Source of the DNA: Gemmatimonadota bacterium | Lineage (GTDB): Bacteria; Gemmatimonadota; Gemmatimonadetes; Gemmatimonadales; Gemmatimonadaceae | Length of the DNA stretch: 44,353 nt | Reading direction: 5' to 3' | NCBI GenBank assembly: GCA_021324635.1 | Contig: JAJPIS010000033.1 | Span: forward strand, 1-44,353 | Shown here: positions 8,572-16,698 of the stretch, piece after piece | How the letters are laid out: the number at the start of each line of letters is the position of its first letter | Position numbering within the stretch: position 1 is the first letter of the stretch | Position numbers and translations under genes: made by a program | The notes under the pieces: generated by a model | Told to the model about the DNA's origin: nothing | Database searches by the model: none | The model's input: only the letters and a program-made list of their open reading frames with translations

Positions 8572-9311
8572 CTCACGCGGGTGGGGTCGGCGGCGTCGGC
8601 GGCGGCAACAGCGGCGTCGAACGCCCGACGATCGATGCGGCCGAAGCGTACGCCATCCCCGACATCGAACAGGAACGGCCGATCGGAGTCGGCGCGCAGG
8701 ATCCTCGTCGGCGAGCGGCCGATGGCCCACCAGCCGGTCGGCATCGCCAGCGTCGTCACCAGGCACTGCGCGCCCGCGATCAGCACGGTCCCGGCCGGCA
8801 CGTCGCGCACGGGCGCCGGCTTGCGCGGGAGCCGGATCGACTCCGGCACCCCCGCCAGGTACGCGTATCCCGGCGCGAATCCGTACATCGCGACGCGGTA
8901 CTGGCCGCTCAGGTGGGCGGCGACGACGGCCTCCCGGGTGAGCCCGCAGCGGGTGGCGACCCGCTCCAGGTCGGGCGCGAGCGATTCCTCGTAGCAAACG
9001 AGGACGTCGCGCACCGGCGCCGCCTCCGGCGGTGGCGCGGGCGGCGAGGGCGGCGCCGACGGGCCGACGAGCTCGCGCAGCGCGCGGGTCGCGGCCGCAT
9101 GGTCGGTGACAAGCGGATCGAACTCCACGAGCACGCTCGCGTAGGCCGGCACGGCTTCGGCAAAGCCCGTGAAGGGGCGAACCTGGAGGGCGGTGTCGAG
9201 GTGCCGCACTCGGTCGTGGATGCTCGCATCGATCCGGTCGCCCAGCTCCACCAGCACGGCGTGGTCGGCCACGGCGCGGAACCGGGGGAAGGCCGGCGAG
9301 TCCGATGTCAC
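8568..9311 (-). CDS. pxpB: 5-oxoprolinase subunit B (KipI-like)
   Basis: 247 residues, KipI/YbgJ family. The start is a GTG at 9311 that overlaps the pxpA stop (GTGA). The N-terminal half begins FRAVADHAVLVELGDRIDA, a typical opening of this family. The second half carries the cyclophilin-like domain with MYGFAPGYAYLAGVP, PRKPAPVRDVPAGTVLIAG and PTGWWAIGRSPTRIL. A proline-rich linker (PSAPPSPPAPPPEAAP) separates the halves and is longer than usual. Both junctions in the operon are 4-nt overlaps, consistent with a stoichiometric complex. Confidence 0.92.
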   Translation of the reverse strand: MTSDSPAFPRFRAVADHAVLVELGDRIDASIHDRVRHLDTALQVRPFTGFAEAVPAYASVLVEFDPLVTDHAAATRALRELVGPSAPPSPPAPPPEAAPVRDVLVCYEESLAPDLERVATRCGLTREAVVAAHLSGQYRVAMYGFAPGYAYLAGVPESIRLPRKPAPVRDVPAGTVLIAGAQCLVTTLAMPTGWWAIGRSPTRILRADSDRPFLFDVGDGVRFGRIDRRAFDAAVAAADAADPTRVR

Positions 9312-10084
9312 GACCGCGGCTCGAGGAAGGGGCCGAGCCGCACGCCCTCGGCGCTCAATCGGGCGCGGAGGCGCTGCGCCATCGCGACCGCGCCCGGCGT
9401 GTCGCCATGCACGCAGATCGAGTCGGCGTCGAGCCGGATCGGCGGGCCGCCGAGGGTCGGCATCGCGCCGGTCGCCAGAAATCCCACGAGCCGGTCGCCG
9501 GCGCGCTCGGCGTCCGTGATCATCGCCTCGGGGTGTGTCCGGGGCACGAGGTGCCCCGAGGGGAGATAGGCGCGATCGGCGAAGATCTCGCGGAACACGC
9601 GCCCGCCCCCCGTCGCGGCGCGGGCCGCCGAGTCGAGCGCCGTGCCGGCCATCGCCAGGATCGCCAGGTCGGCGGACACCGCCGTCACCGCGCGCGCGAC
9701 GGCGCGCGCGACGTCGCTCCGCTCGGCGGCCAGGTTTCCGAGCGCGCCGTGCGGCTTCACGTAGCCGACCCGGGTCCCGGCGAGCGTCGCCACGGCCATC
9801 AGCGCCCCGGTCTGGGCCGCGACCAGCCGCTCGATCTCCGCGGTCGTGCACGGGATCACTCGGCGGCCGAACCCTTCCCGATCCGCGAAGCCCGGATGCG
9901 CCCCGACCACGACACGACGGTCGCGCGCGAGGCAGAGCGTCTCGAACATCGTCTCCGGATCGCCCGCGTGCCCGCCGCACGCGACGCTGGCGCTCGTGAC
10001 CACGTCGAGCAGCGCCCGGTCGTCGCCGGCTCGCCAGATGCCGTACCCTTCGCCGAGATCGGCGTTCAGGTCGATCGTGCGCAT
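9308..10084 (-). CDS. pxpA: 5-oxoprolinase subunit A (LamB/YcsF family)
   Basis: 258 residues if translation begins at the ATG at 10084, which puts MRTIDLNADLGEGYG at the N-terminus as in homologues. An in-frame ATG at 10138 would add 18 non-conserved residues. Family motifs are all present: SASVACGGHAGDPETM, GAHPGFADREGFGRR, YVKPHGALGN, and ICVHGDTPGAVAMAQRL near the C-terminus. It is the first gene of pxpABC and is divergent from the acyl-CoA dehydrogenase gene with about 97 bp between starts. I could not pick a convincing promoter there. The operon recycles pyroglutamate arising from gamma-glutamyl or N-terminal pyroglutamyl peptides. Confidence 0.93.
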   Translation of the reverse strand: MRTIDLNADLGEGYGIWRAGDDRALLDVVTSASVACGGHAGDPETMFETLCLARDRRVVVGAHPGFADREGFGRRVIPCTTAEIERLVAAQTGALMAVATLAGTRVGYVKPHGALGNLAAERSDVARAVARAVTAVSADLAILAMAGTALDSAARAATGGGRVFREIFADRAYLPSGHLVPRTHPEAMITDAERAGDRLVGFLATGAMPTLGGPPIRLDADSICVHGDTPGAVAMAQRLRARLSAEGVRLGPFLEPRS

Positions 10085-10181
10085 CGCCGCATCGGGCCCC
10101 GGTGTTGCCGGTCGGCGGGTCGCGCCGACACTCCGCATATTTCCATGCCCCCGATCTTCTCATGCGGGCCGACACACCACA

Positions 10182-11363
10182 ATGACCGACCTGACGACCG
10201 ACATCAATCCACGCGCGGGCGAGTTCACCGAATACCGCCAGGCGATCCGGGACCTCTGCCGCCCGTTCGACGCCGCCTACTGGATCGGCGTCGAGCACGA
10301 GGGCGGGTATCCCGAGGCCTTCGTCCGCGCGCTGACCGACGCCGGGTGGCTGGCGGCCCTGATTCCGGCGGAGTACGGTGGGGGCGGGCTCGGGGTGACC
10401 GAGGCGTCCGTCATCCTCGAGGAGATCAATCGATCGGGTGGCAACTCCGGGGCCTGCCACGCGCAGATGTACATCATGGGGACGCTCCTCCGGCATGGCT
10501 CCGCGGACCAGAAGCGGCGCTACCTGCCGCGGATCGCCTCGGGGGAGTGGCGGCTCCAGGCGTTCGCCGTCACCGAGCCCACCACCGGCACCGATACCAC
10601 CCAGATCAAGACCGTTGCCGAGCGTCGCGGCGACACGTACGTGATCACCGGGCAGAAGGTCTGGACCTCACGCGTCCAGCACTCCGACCTCATGCTCCTG
10701 CTCGCGCGCACGACCCCGGCCGCCGAGGTGGCGCGGCGTGGCGATGGGCTGTCGGTGTTCCTCATCGAGCTGGGCGACGCCGCGCAGCGCGGGCTGACGG
10801 TGCGTCCGATCGCCAACATGGTCAACCACGAGACCAACGAGGTCTTCTTCGACGAAGTCGTCGTGCCGGCGGCGAATCTCATCGGGGAGGAGGGCAGGGG
10901 GTTCCGGTACATCCTCGATGGCATGAACGCCGAGCGGATCCTGATCGCCGCCGAGTGCATCGGTGACGGATACTGGTTCACGGACCGTGCACGCCGGTAC
11001 GCCCGGGAGCGCGTCGTCTTCGGGCGGCCGATCGGCCAGAACCAGGGCGTGCAGTTCCCGATCGCCCGCGCCTACGCCAACATCCGGGCCGCGGACCTCA
11101 TGCGCTACGACGCGGCGCGGCGCTTCGACGCGGGGGAGCCGTGCGGTGGCGAGGCGAACCTGGCCAAGCTGCTGGCGGCCGATGCGTCGTGGGAGGCGGC
11201 CAATGTGTGCCTCCAGACGCACGGCGGGTTCGGCTTCGCCGCCGAGTACGAAGTGGAGCGGAAGTTCCGCGAGACCCGGCTCTATCAGGTCGCGCCCGTG
11301 TCGACGAACCTCATCCTGTCCTACATCGGGGAGCACATCCTCGGTCTTCCGCGGTCGTTCTGA
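10182..11363 (+). CDS. Acyl-CoA dehydrogenase
   Basis: 393 residues. The flavin and substrate region reads LQAFAVTEPTTGTDTTQIKT and ITGQKVWTSRVQHSDLMLLL, and the C-terminal helical domain carries the FAD contacts VFGRPIGQNQGVQFPIA and QTHGGFGFAAEYEVER. The usual C-terminal catalytic Glu (EGT motif of short/medium-chain enzymes) is absent. Glu251 in DGMNAERILIA aligns with the helix-G Glu used by isovaleryl-CoA and long-chain dehydrogenases. This favours a branched-chain or C5 acyl-CoA substrate. It is followed after 25 bp by a MaoC-like gene, an order I recall from actinobacterial leucine/itaconate-type loci (FadE19-MaoC). The exact substrate is not settled. Confidence 0.9.
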   Translation: MTDLTTDINPRAGEFTEYRQAIRDLCRPFDAAYWIGVEHEGGYPEAFVRALTDAGWLAALIPAEYGGGGLGVTEASVILEEINRSGGNSGACHAQMYIMGTLLRHGSADQKRRYLPRIASGEWRLQAFAVTEPTTGTDTTQIKTVAERRGDTYVITGQKVWTSRVQHSDLMLLLARTTPAAEVARRGDGLSVFLIELGDAAQRGLTVRPIANMVNHETNEVFFDEVVVPAANLIGEEGRGFRYILDGMNAERILIAAECIGDGYWFTDRARRYARERVVFGRPIGQNQGVQFPIARAYANIRAADLMRYDAARRFDAGEPCGGEANLAKLLAADASWEAANVCLQTHGGFGFAAEYEVERKFRETRLYQVAPVSTNLILSYIGEHILGLPRSF

Positions 11364-11388
11364 TCCCGGAACCGAAAGGGAGATGCAC

Positions 11389-11889
11389 ATGACCGGGCCT
11401 CAGCAGGGCGACGGCCGGTGGTTCGAGGACTTCGCCGCCGGTATGGTCCTGCCCCATCGACTGGGCCGCACGATCACGGCGGCCGACAACACGTGGTTCA
11501 CGCTGCTCACGCTGAACAACAACCCGATCCACTTCGACGCCGCCTACGCGGCACAGACGGAGTTCGGGCGGCCGCTCGTGAACTCGACGCTGACCCTGGC
11601 GCTCGCGACCGGCCTGTCGGTCGATGACGTGTCGCGGCACGGGATCAATCTCGGGTGGGCCGCCGTCCGTATGCCGGCGCCGCTGTTCGAGGGCGACACG
11701 CTCTACGCGCGGTCCACCGTCGTCGGCGTGCGGGACTCCCGATCGCGGCCCGACATGGGGATCGTCGAGGTCGAGACGACCGGCTACACCCACGCCGGCG
11801 TGGTGGTGATCGTGTTTCGCCGCACGATCCTCGTCTACCGCCGTGGCCGTGGTCCGGCGCCGCCCACCCTTCCGGCGCCGCGGCCCTAG
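11389..11889 (+). CDS. MaoC-like hotdog dehydratase/hydratase
   Basis: 166 residues, single hotdog domain. The ATG at 11389 has AGGGAG six bases upstream; an ATG at 11383 would leave no spacing, so the later one is preferred. The hydratase motif reads TLNNNPIHFD (residues 41-50): His48 is kept, but the usual catalytic Asp of GD-x-NP-x-H is Asn43. The context ITAADNTWFTLLTLN plus FGRPLVNSTLTLALATG matches the subfamily found beside FadE19-like dehydrogenases. There Asn or Thr variants at this site occur, so the protein may still be active on mesaconyl- or methylmalyl-type CoA esters. Its stop overlaps the stop of the convergent gene (CTAG). Confidence 0.85.
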   Translation: MTGPQQGDGRWFEDFAAGMVLPHRLGRTITAADNTWFTLLTLNNNPIHFDAAYAAQTEFGRPLVNSTLTLALATGLSVDDVSRHGINLGWAAVRMPAPLFEGDTLYARSTVVGVRDSRSRPDMGIVEVETTGYTHAGVVVIVFRRTILVYRRGRGPAPPTLPAPRP

Positions 11890-12611
11890 CCCGCCGCCCG
11901 CGGGAGCGCCGGACGGGCCGTGAGCGCGGCCCCGAGCGCGGCCGCCACGCCCGTCAGCACGATCGCCACGAACGCGCCCCAGGCCCCCGTCGTCGCCGCC
12001 TGCTGGGCGCCGGCGGCGACCTCTCCGGCCTGGGCCTGCATGTTGGCGATCGTGCTGCCGGCCTGCGCGCGGACGCTCTGCGCCGTGCTGTCGACGCGCT
12101 CGGCCGCGCGCCGGGCGCTCGCGGGCCGGGCAGCCGCTGCCGCGCCGACCGTCGTGGCACCCTGTGCCACGCCGCTCACCGCGCCACCCACGACGCTGTT
12201 GGCGAGCTGAAGCGCCCCGCCGGCCACGGCCCCCACACCGGCCACGACCAGCCAGACGTCCAGCAGCATGGCGAGGCCCCACATCACGAGCCCGTGCAGC
12301 AGCCCCAGCCCCTTGCTCCAGGCGCCCGAGACTCTGCCGGTGACGAGCCCGCCGACGAACAGCGAGACGATGGCCGTGATGCCGGTCCAGAGCCCCGCGC
12401 CCAGACCGACGGAGGACGCCGAGCTCCTCGTGCCCACGACGTCGAGCCCGATCGCCAAGCCCAGGACCGTCAGCACGAGCTGGAGCACCGCCGCGATGAT
12501 GAGGCCTGCGAACACCGCGCTCCACCGCACCCGAATCGCGCCGTCGCGCGCGTCGTATCGCGCTGCCGCGGTGTCGGGCAGCCCGACGTAGGGTGTTGTT
12601 CTCTCGCTCAC
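11886..12611 (-). CDS. Four-helix inner-membrane protein of unknown function
   Basis: 241 residues. GTG start at 12611 preceded by GGGAGGT. Predicted helices: WSAVFAGLIIAAVLQLVLTV, GLWTGITAIVSLFVGGLVTG, LLHGLVMWGLAMLLDVWLVV, and a C-terminal AFVAIVLTGVAAALGAALTA. Between helices 3 and 4 is an Ala/Gln/Arg-rich amphipathic region (SARRAAERVDSTAQSVRAQA) likely to form a coiled coil. The opening IRVRWSAVFAGLIIA and LHGLVMWGLA resemble a widespread membrane protein family often labelled PhnA-like, a name without functional meaning here. Divergent from the LanC-like gene; convergent and stop-overlapping with the MaoC gene. Confidence 0.8.
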   Translation of the reverse strand: MSERTTPYVGLPDTAAARYDARDGAIRVRWSAVFAGLIIAAVLQLVLTVLGLAIGLDVVGTRSSASSVGLGAGLWTGITAIVSLFVGGLVTGRVSGAWSKGLGLLHGLVMWGLAMLLDVWLVVAGVGAVAGGALQLANSVVGGAVSGVAQGATTVGAAAAARPASARRAAERVDSTAQSVRAQAGSTIANMQAQAGEVAAGAQQAATTGAWGAFVAIVLTGVAAALGAALTARPALPRAAG

Positions 12612-12764
12612 GGTACCTCCCGGAATTGTCCGCTGCGCTGCGCCCCTGGGGAGCGCATGATCCAAGCCAATCGCCTGCCAATGGCCGCGCCGGGCGTCAC
12701 CGCACCCAGTCACCGAACCCCCTTCCGCTCCGCTCGGTCCCGGCGCTAGGGTAGGGATACCGTC

Positions 12765-12803
12765 GGCGGATGTTGCTGGCGGACGTGGCTGGCGGATGTT
12801 GCT
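12765..12803. repeat. 13-bp tandem repeat, three units
   Basis: GGCGGATGTTGCT, GGCGGACGTGGCT, GGCGGATGTTGCT in direct succession, between the divergent starts of the membrane protein (12611) and the LanC-like gene (12870). It may be a regulatory array or slippage product. Nothing else is evident in this 258-bp interval. Confidence 0.85.
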
Positions 12804-12869
12804 GGGACGGTGCTCCAGCGAACCGCTGATCTCGCGACCCGGCCCGACACCGCCATCGTAGGGGCACCC

Positions 12870-14441
12870 ATGCGTTCTGGTCCGCACGGTCCGCACGGTC
12901 CGCACAGCTCGCACGACCCGCACGGCTCGCACAGTTCGCACGACTCGAGCGGCCCGCACACGGCCGGCGGGCCCGGCTGTTCCGCGGTCGTCACGCGGCG
13001 CCGCCTCGTCCGCGCGGGGCTCGGCGCCGCGATCGGGATGCTGGCGCTCCCGGACGCGCTGACGGCCGCCGTGGCGGCAGCGGCGGGCGGCGACCGGTCG
13101 GGCGCCCTGCGCGCCGCGGCGCCGGACGCGACGCCGGACGCGACGCCGGACGCGACGCCGAACGCGACGCCGAACGCGACGCGGCACCGAGCGACCGCCC
13201 TCGCGGCCGCGCGCTGGGTGCGGGCCGCCCGCGTCGCGACACCACGCGGTGTCGCATGGCCCGCCGACCCCACGCTGCCGGCGAGCGTCGGCACGGACCT
13301 CTACAACGGCATGCCGGGTGTGGTGCTCTTCTGTCTCGAGCTCTATCACGCCACCGGCGACCGACTGTGGCTGGAGGACGCGACCCGCGGCGCGAACGAG
13401 TTGATCGGCCGGCTGGAGACGGTCGCGGCCTCACGCGACTGCGGCCTGTACACCGGCCTCGCCGGGCTCGGGTTCGTGCTCGAGGAGACGCACCGCGCGG
13501 CCGGCGCCGGCGTGTACCGCGATGCGGCCAGGCACGCGCTCCGGATGGTCCACACCCAGGCTCGGCGCGTCGCCGACGGCGTGGCGTGGAGCGGCGACAG
13601 TGACACCACCGACATCATCAGCGGGAGCGCCGGGATCGGGCTGTTCCTGCTGTGGGCGGATCGGTGGATCGGCGATCCGGCGAGCCGCCGCCTCGCCGCC
13701 GCGGCCGGCCGCGACCTGGTCGCCCGCGCGCAACCCACGGACGGCGGCCTCAAGTGGGCGATCTCCCCCGCGGTTCCCCACCTGTACCCCAACTTCTCCC
13801 ACGGCACCGCGGGCGTCAGCTACTTCCTGGCGACGCTGTATCGCGCGACCGGCGAGCGCGCCTTCCTCGATGCGGCGCTGGCCGGGGCCCGGTATCTCGA
13901 GGCCGTCGCGGACCGGGACAACGGCGGGATCAAGGTCTTCCACCACGAGCCCGGTGGCGAAGGCCTGTTCTATCTCAGCTGGTGCCACGGGCCCGCCGGA
14001 CTGTCGCGGCTCTTCTACCGGCTCGGGGAAGTGACGCACGAGGAGCGGTGGCCGGCGCTCGTTCGACAGGCCGCGATCGCGACGATGAACTCGGGCCTTC
14101 CGGAGCAGCGCGCACCCGGCTTCTGGAACAACATCAGCCAGTGCTGTGGCAACGCCGGCGTCGGCGAGTACTTCCTGTCGCTCGACCGGCTCATGCCCGA
14201 CCCCTCGTACGCGCGCATGGCCCAGCGGATCGCCGCCGACACGCTCCGCCGGGCGACGGAGGAGGAGCATGGCCTCGCCTGGATCCAGGCCGAGAATCGC
14301 GTGCAGCCCGAGTACGTGGTCGCGCAGACCGGCTTCATGCAGGGCGCATCGGGGGTGGGGACCCTGTTCCTCCATCTGGACGCCGCCGCGCGCGGCCGGT
14401 GGTCGCCGGCGATCGCCTGGCCGGATACACCCTTCGTCTGA
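12870..14441 (+). CDS. Tat-exported LanC-like protein
   Basis: 523 residues. The (alpha/alpha) barrel repeats of the lanthionine synthetase C family are clear: YNGMPGVVLF, GLYTGLAGLGF, DIISGSAGIGLFLL, FSHGTAGVSYFL, WCHGPAGLSRLFY, CCGNAGVGEYFL, GFMQGASGVGTLF. Zinc ligands are predicted as Cys372 (WCHG), Cys425 and Cys426 (QCCG). Classic LanC has Cys-His in the last pair; a CCG motif with three Cys ligands is known from ProcM-like synthetases. His311 matches the catalytic His of NisC. Unusually the N-terminus has a twin-arginine signal (TRRRLVRAGLG, residues 42-52, then a hydrophobic stretch), preceded by a His-rich 9-bp-repeat segment, and followed by PDAT/PNAT repeats. No precursor peptide or dehydratase gene is near. 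The start at 12870 has AGGGG upstream; GTG 12810 is an alternative. Confidence 0.85.
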   Translation: MRSGPHGPHGPHSSHDPHGSHSSHDSSGPHTAGGPGCSAVVTRRRLVRAGLGAAIGMLALPDALTAAVAAAAGGDRSGALRAAAPDATPDATPDATPNATPNATRHRATALAAARWVRAARVATPRGVAWPADPTLPASVGTDLYNGMPGVVLFCLELYHATGDRLWLEDATRGANELIGRLETVAASRDCGLYTGLAGLGFVLEETHRAAGAGVYRDAARHALRMVHTQARRVADGVAWSGDSDTTDIISGSAGIGLFLLWADRWIGDPASRRLAAAAGRDLVARAQPTDGGLKWAISPAVPHLYPNFSHGTAGVSYFLATLYRATGERAFLDAALAGARYLEAVADRDNGGIKVFHHEPGGEGLFYLSWCHGPAGLSRLFYRLGEVTHEERWPALVRQAAIATMNSGLPEQRAPGFWNNISQCCGNAGVGEYFLSLDRLMPDPSYARMAQRIAADTLRRATEEEHGLAWIQAENRVQPEYVVAQTGFMQGASGVGTLFLHLDAAARGRWSPAIAWPDTPFV

Positions 14442-14610
14442 GTCACCCCGGGGACGCCGGCGTCCCCCGCCACGCCGCCGTCGCGTCCGCCGGTTCAGCT
14501 GCGCGCGACGGCCGACCCCACGCGCGTAGCGCATCGGCTCCGCCGGGGGATAAGATCAGGTGACCCTCACCACGCACTCGGGGCGTCCGGAAACCTGGAG
14601 TCCGACTCGC

Positions 14611-15894
14611 ATGTGGCACTGCCCATCGCATCGATTCGTGTCCGCCGCGCTCCTGCTGCCCGTCTCGGCCACCGCGCTCCCCGCCCAGGGCGACGACGCG
14701 GCGATGCGGCACGCGAGAGCCGTGCTCGCCACCACGCCGGTCATCGACACCCACAACGACCTCCCGTGGGTGATCCGCGAGAAGGGTACCCCGCCGGGTG
14801 ACGTCGAGACGTACGACATCGCGAAGCGGGCCCGCTTCGACACCGACATCCCGCGGCTCCGCGAGGGGATGGTCGGGACCCAGTTCTGGTCCGTCTACGT
14901 CCCCAGCACCGTCTCGCCCCTGGACGCGATGCGCGAGCAGTTGGAGCAGATCGACATCGCGCGGCGGCTGATCGCCAAGTACCCGCGCGATCTGGGCTAC
15001 GCGACCAGCGTCGCCGACATCCGCCGCGAGCGTGCCCGGGGCCGCATCGCGTCGCTGCTGGGGATCGAGGGTGGCCACACGATCGCCAATTCCCTCGGCG
15101 CCCTCCGGGCGTACTACGATCTCGGCGTGCGCTACATGACGCTCACCCACTTCAACACCAACGATTGGGCCGACGCGGCCACCGATTCCGCCCGGCACGG
15201 CGGGCTGACGCCGTTCGGCCGCGAGGTGGTACGCGAGATGAACCGGCTCGGCATGATGGTCGACATCTCGCACGTCTCACCGGCTACGATGAGCGCCGCG
15301 CTCTCGACGAGCGAAGCGCCGGTCATCTTCTCGCATTCATCGGCCCGCGCGCTCACCGACCACGTCCGCAATGTGCCCGACTCGATCCTCCGCCGGATGC
15401 GCGTCAACGGCGGGGTCGTGATGGTGGCGTTCGTCCCGTCGTTCGACTCGGATCGCGCCCGCCTCTGGGCCGCCGACCTGCTGCCGCGACTCGCCAAGGC
15501 GACGTCGGACAGCCAGTGGCAGCGACTCACGCGCGAGTACGTGGTCGAGCGGGGGCCGTCGCCGCGAGCCACCGTGAAGGATGTCGCCGATCACGTGGAG
15601 CACATTCGCGACGTCGCCGGGATCGATCACGTGGGGATCGGGGCCGACTTCTACGGTGCCGAGTCGGAGTCGGACCAGATCCTCGGCCTCGAGGACGTGT
15701 CGAAGTATCCCGCGCTGTTCGCCGAGCTGGTCCGGCGCGGGTGGAGCGACGCCGATCTCCGGAAGCTCGCAGGCGAGAACCTGCTCCGTGTCTTCGCCCA
15801 GGTCGAGGCCGTGGCACACCGGCTCCAGCGACAGCGGCCGCCGTCGACCGCCACCATCGAGGCGCTCGACGGGAAGCCCACGCCAACGCAATGA
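14611..15894 (+). CDS. Membrane dipeptidase (peptidase family M19), exported
   Basis: 427 residues, renal-dipeptidase-type binuclear zinc enzyme that hydrolyses dipeptides such as Cys-Gly. The ATG at 14611 opens a Sec signal peptide (HRFVSAALLLPVSATALPAQ). A TAAGAT box at 14551-14556 would place transcription start near 14563, excluding a GTG at 14560 as the start. Metal-site motifs: VIDTHNDLPW, LLGIEGGHTI (bridging Glu), VDISHVSPATM, IFSHSSARALT and HVGIGADFYG; the C-terminal LAGENLLRVF is the family end motif. With the transpeptidase it could complete gamma-glutamyl peptide breakdown in the envelope. It ends 63 bp before sdaAB. Confidence 0.93.
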   Translation: MWHCPSHRFVSAALLLPVSATALPAQGDDAAMRHARAVLATTPVIDTHNDLPWVIREKGTPPGDVETYDIAKRARFDTDIPRLREGMVGTQFWSVYVPSTVSPLDAMREQLEQIDIARRLIAKYPRDLGYATSVADIRRERARGRIASLLGIEGGHTIANSLGALRAYYDLGVRYMTLTHFNTNDWADAATDSARHGGLTPFGREVVREMNRLGMMVDISHVSPATMSAALSTSEAPVIFSHSSARALTDHVRNVPDSILRRMRVNGGVVMVAFVPSFDSDRARLWAADLLPRLAKATSDSQWQRLTREYVVERGPSPRATVKDVADHVEHIRDVAGIDHVGIGADFYGAESESDQILGLEDVSKYPALFAELVRRGWSDADLRKLAGENLLRVFAQVEAVAHRLQRQRPPSTATIEALDGKPTPTQ

Positions 15895-15945
15895 GCTAGC
15901 TTGCGTCACGGCACCTCGCGCACCTCGCGCGCCGCGCGCATCTCG

Positions 15946-15951
15946 TAGCGT
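15946..15951 (+). promoter_or_regulatory. -10 box of sdaAB; predicted leaderless start
   Basis: TAGCGT lies exactly six bases before the ATG at 15958. No convincing -35 element is seen at 16-18 bases upstream; the interval holds repeated GCACCTCGC words. No Shine-Dalgarno sequence precedes the ATG. Confidence 0.5.
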
Positions 15952-15957
15952 CTCCCG

Positions 15958-16656
15958 ATGGTCTCGCTGCTCGACATCATCGGCCCGGTCATGGTCGGGC
16001 CCTCCTCATCCCACACCGCGGGAGCCTGCCGCATCGGCCTGCTCGCCCGCGACCTCATCGGCGGCACGCCCGAGACGGCGCGCGTCGAGCTCCACGGGTC
16101 GTTCGCGCGGACCGGGGAAGGGCACGGCACCGACCTCGCCATCGTCGGCGGACTGCTCGGGTTCCGACCCGACGACGAGCGCCTCCGGGGGTCGCTGGAC
16201 ATGGCCGCCGGCGAAGGGCTCGACTTCACGGTCGAGAAGACCACCATCGAGGGCGAGGTACATCCGAACACGGCACGACTCACGCTCGGCCGGCGCGGGC
16301 TGTCGATCACGGTCACCGGTTCGTCCCTCGGCGCCGGGCGCGTCGAGCTGATCGAGATCGATGGATACGACGTGTCGGTGAGCGGTGCGTTCCCGACCGT
16401 CGTCCTGCTCGCCCAGGACCGCCCCGGATCGGTGGCGCGCATCACCGGCATCCTCGCGGACGACGCCGTGAACATTGCGACCCTGCGCCTCACCCGGAAA
16501 CGCCGGGGCGGCGACGCCTTCATGGTCCTCGAGTGCGACGACCCGATCCCGCCCGACGCGATCGGGCGCATCGAGCACCTCGACTGGGTCCGCTGGGCGC
16601 GTGCCCTGCGCTCCGTGGCGGACCGGCCGGGCGCGCCCACCGGTCCCCGACGCTAG
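15958..16656 (+). CDS. sdaAB: L-serine dehydratase, beta subunit
   Basis: 232 residues. Two-subunit iron-sulfur serine dehydratases deaminate L-serine to pyruvate and ammonia. The N-terminal motif GPVMVGPSSSHTAGACRIG is diagnostic, followed by HGSFARTGEGHGTDLAIVGG. The last third is an ACT domain (PTVVLLAQDRPGSVARITGI, VNIATLRLTRKRRGGDAFMV), a common ligand-sensing module in this subunit. It precedes sdaAA by 42 bp and both are surely one unit. The organisation matches the Bacillus-type split enzyme rather than the fused E. coli form. Confidence 0.94.
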   Translation: MVSLLDIIGPVMVGPSSSHTAGACRIGLLARDLIGGTPETARVELHGSFARTGEGHGTDLAIVGGLLGFRPDDERLRGSLDMAAGEGLDFTVEKTTIEGEVHPNTARLTLGRRGLSITVTGSSLGAGRVELIEIDGYDVSVSGAFPTVVLLAQDRPGSVARITGILADDAVNIATLRLTRKRRGGDAFMVLECDDPIPPDAIGRIEHLDWVRWARALRSVADRPGAPTGPRR

Positions 16657-16698
16657 CGCCGAGCGCCGGCCGCATTCCTTTCCGACCAACCCGGACCC

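Noticed and set aside
7612-9311. KipI/KipA kinase-inhibitor function for the two pxp genes
   Set aside because: They form an overlapping operon with pxpA and no sporulation kinase is present; 5-oxoprolinase is the better call.
12870-14441. Lantibiotic biosynthesis cluster
   Set aside because: Only a LanC-like protein is present; no LanB/LanM dehydratase, precursor peptide or dedicated transporter is nearby, and the protein has an export signal.
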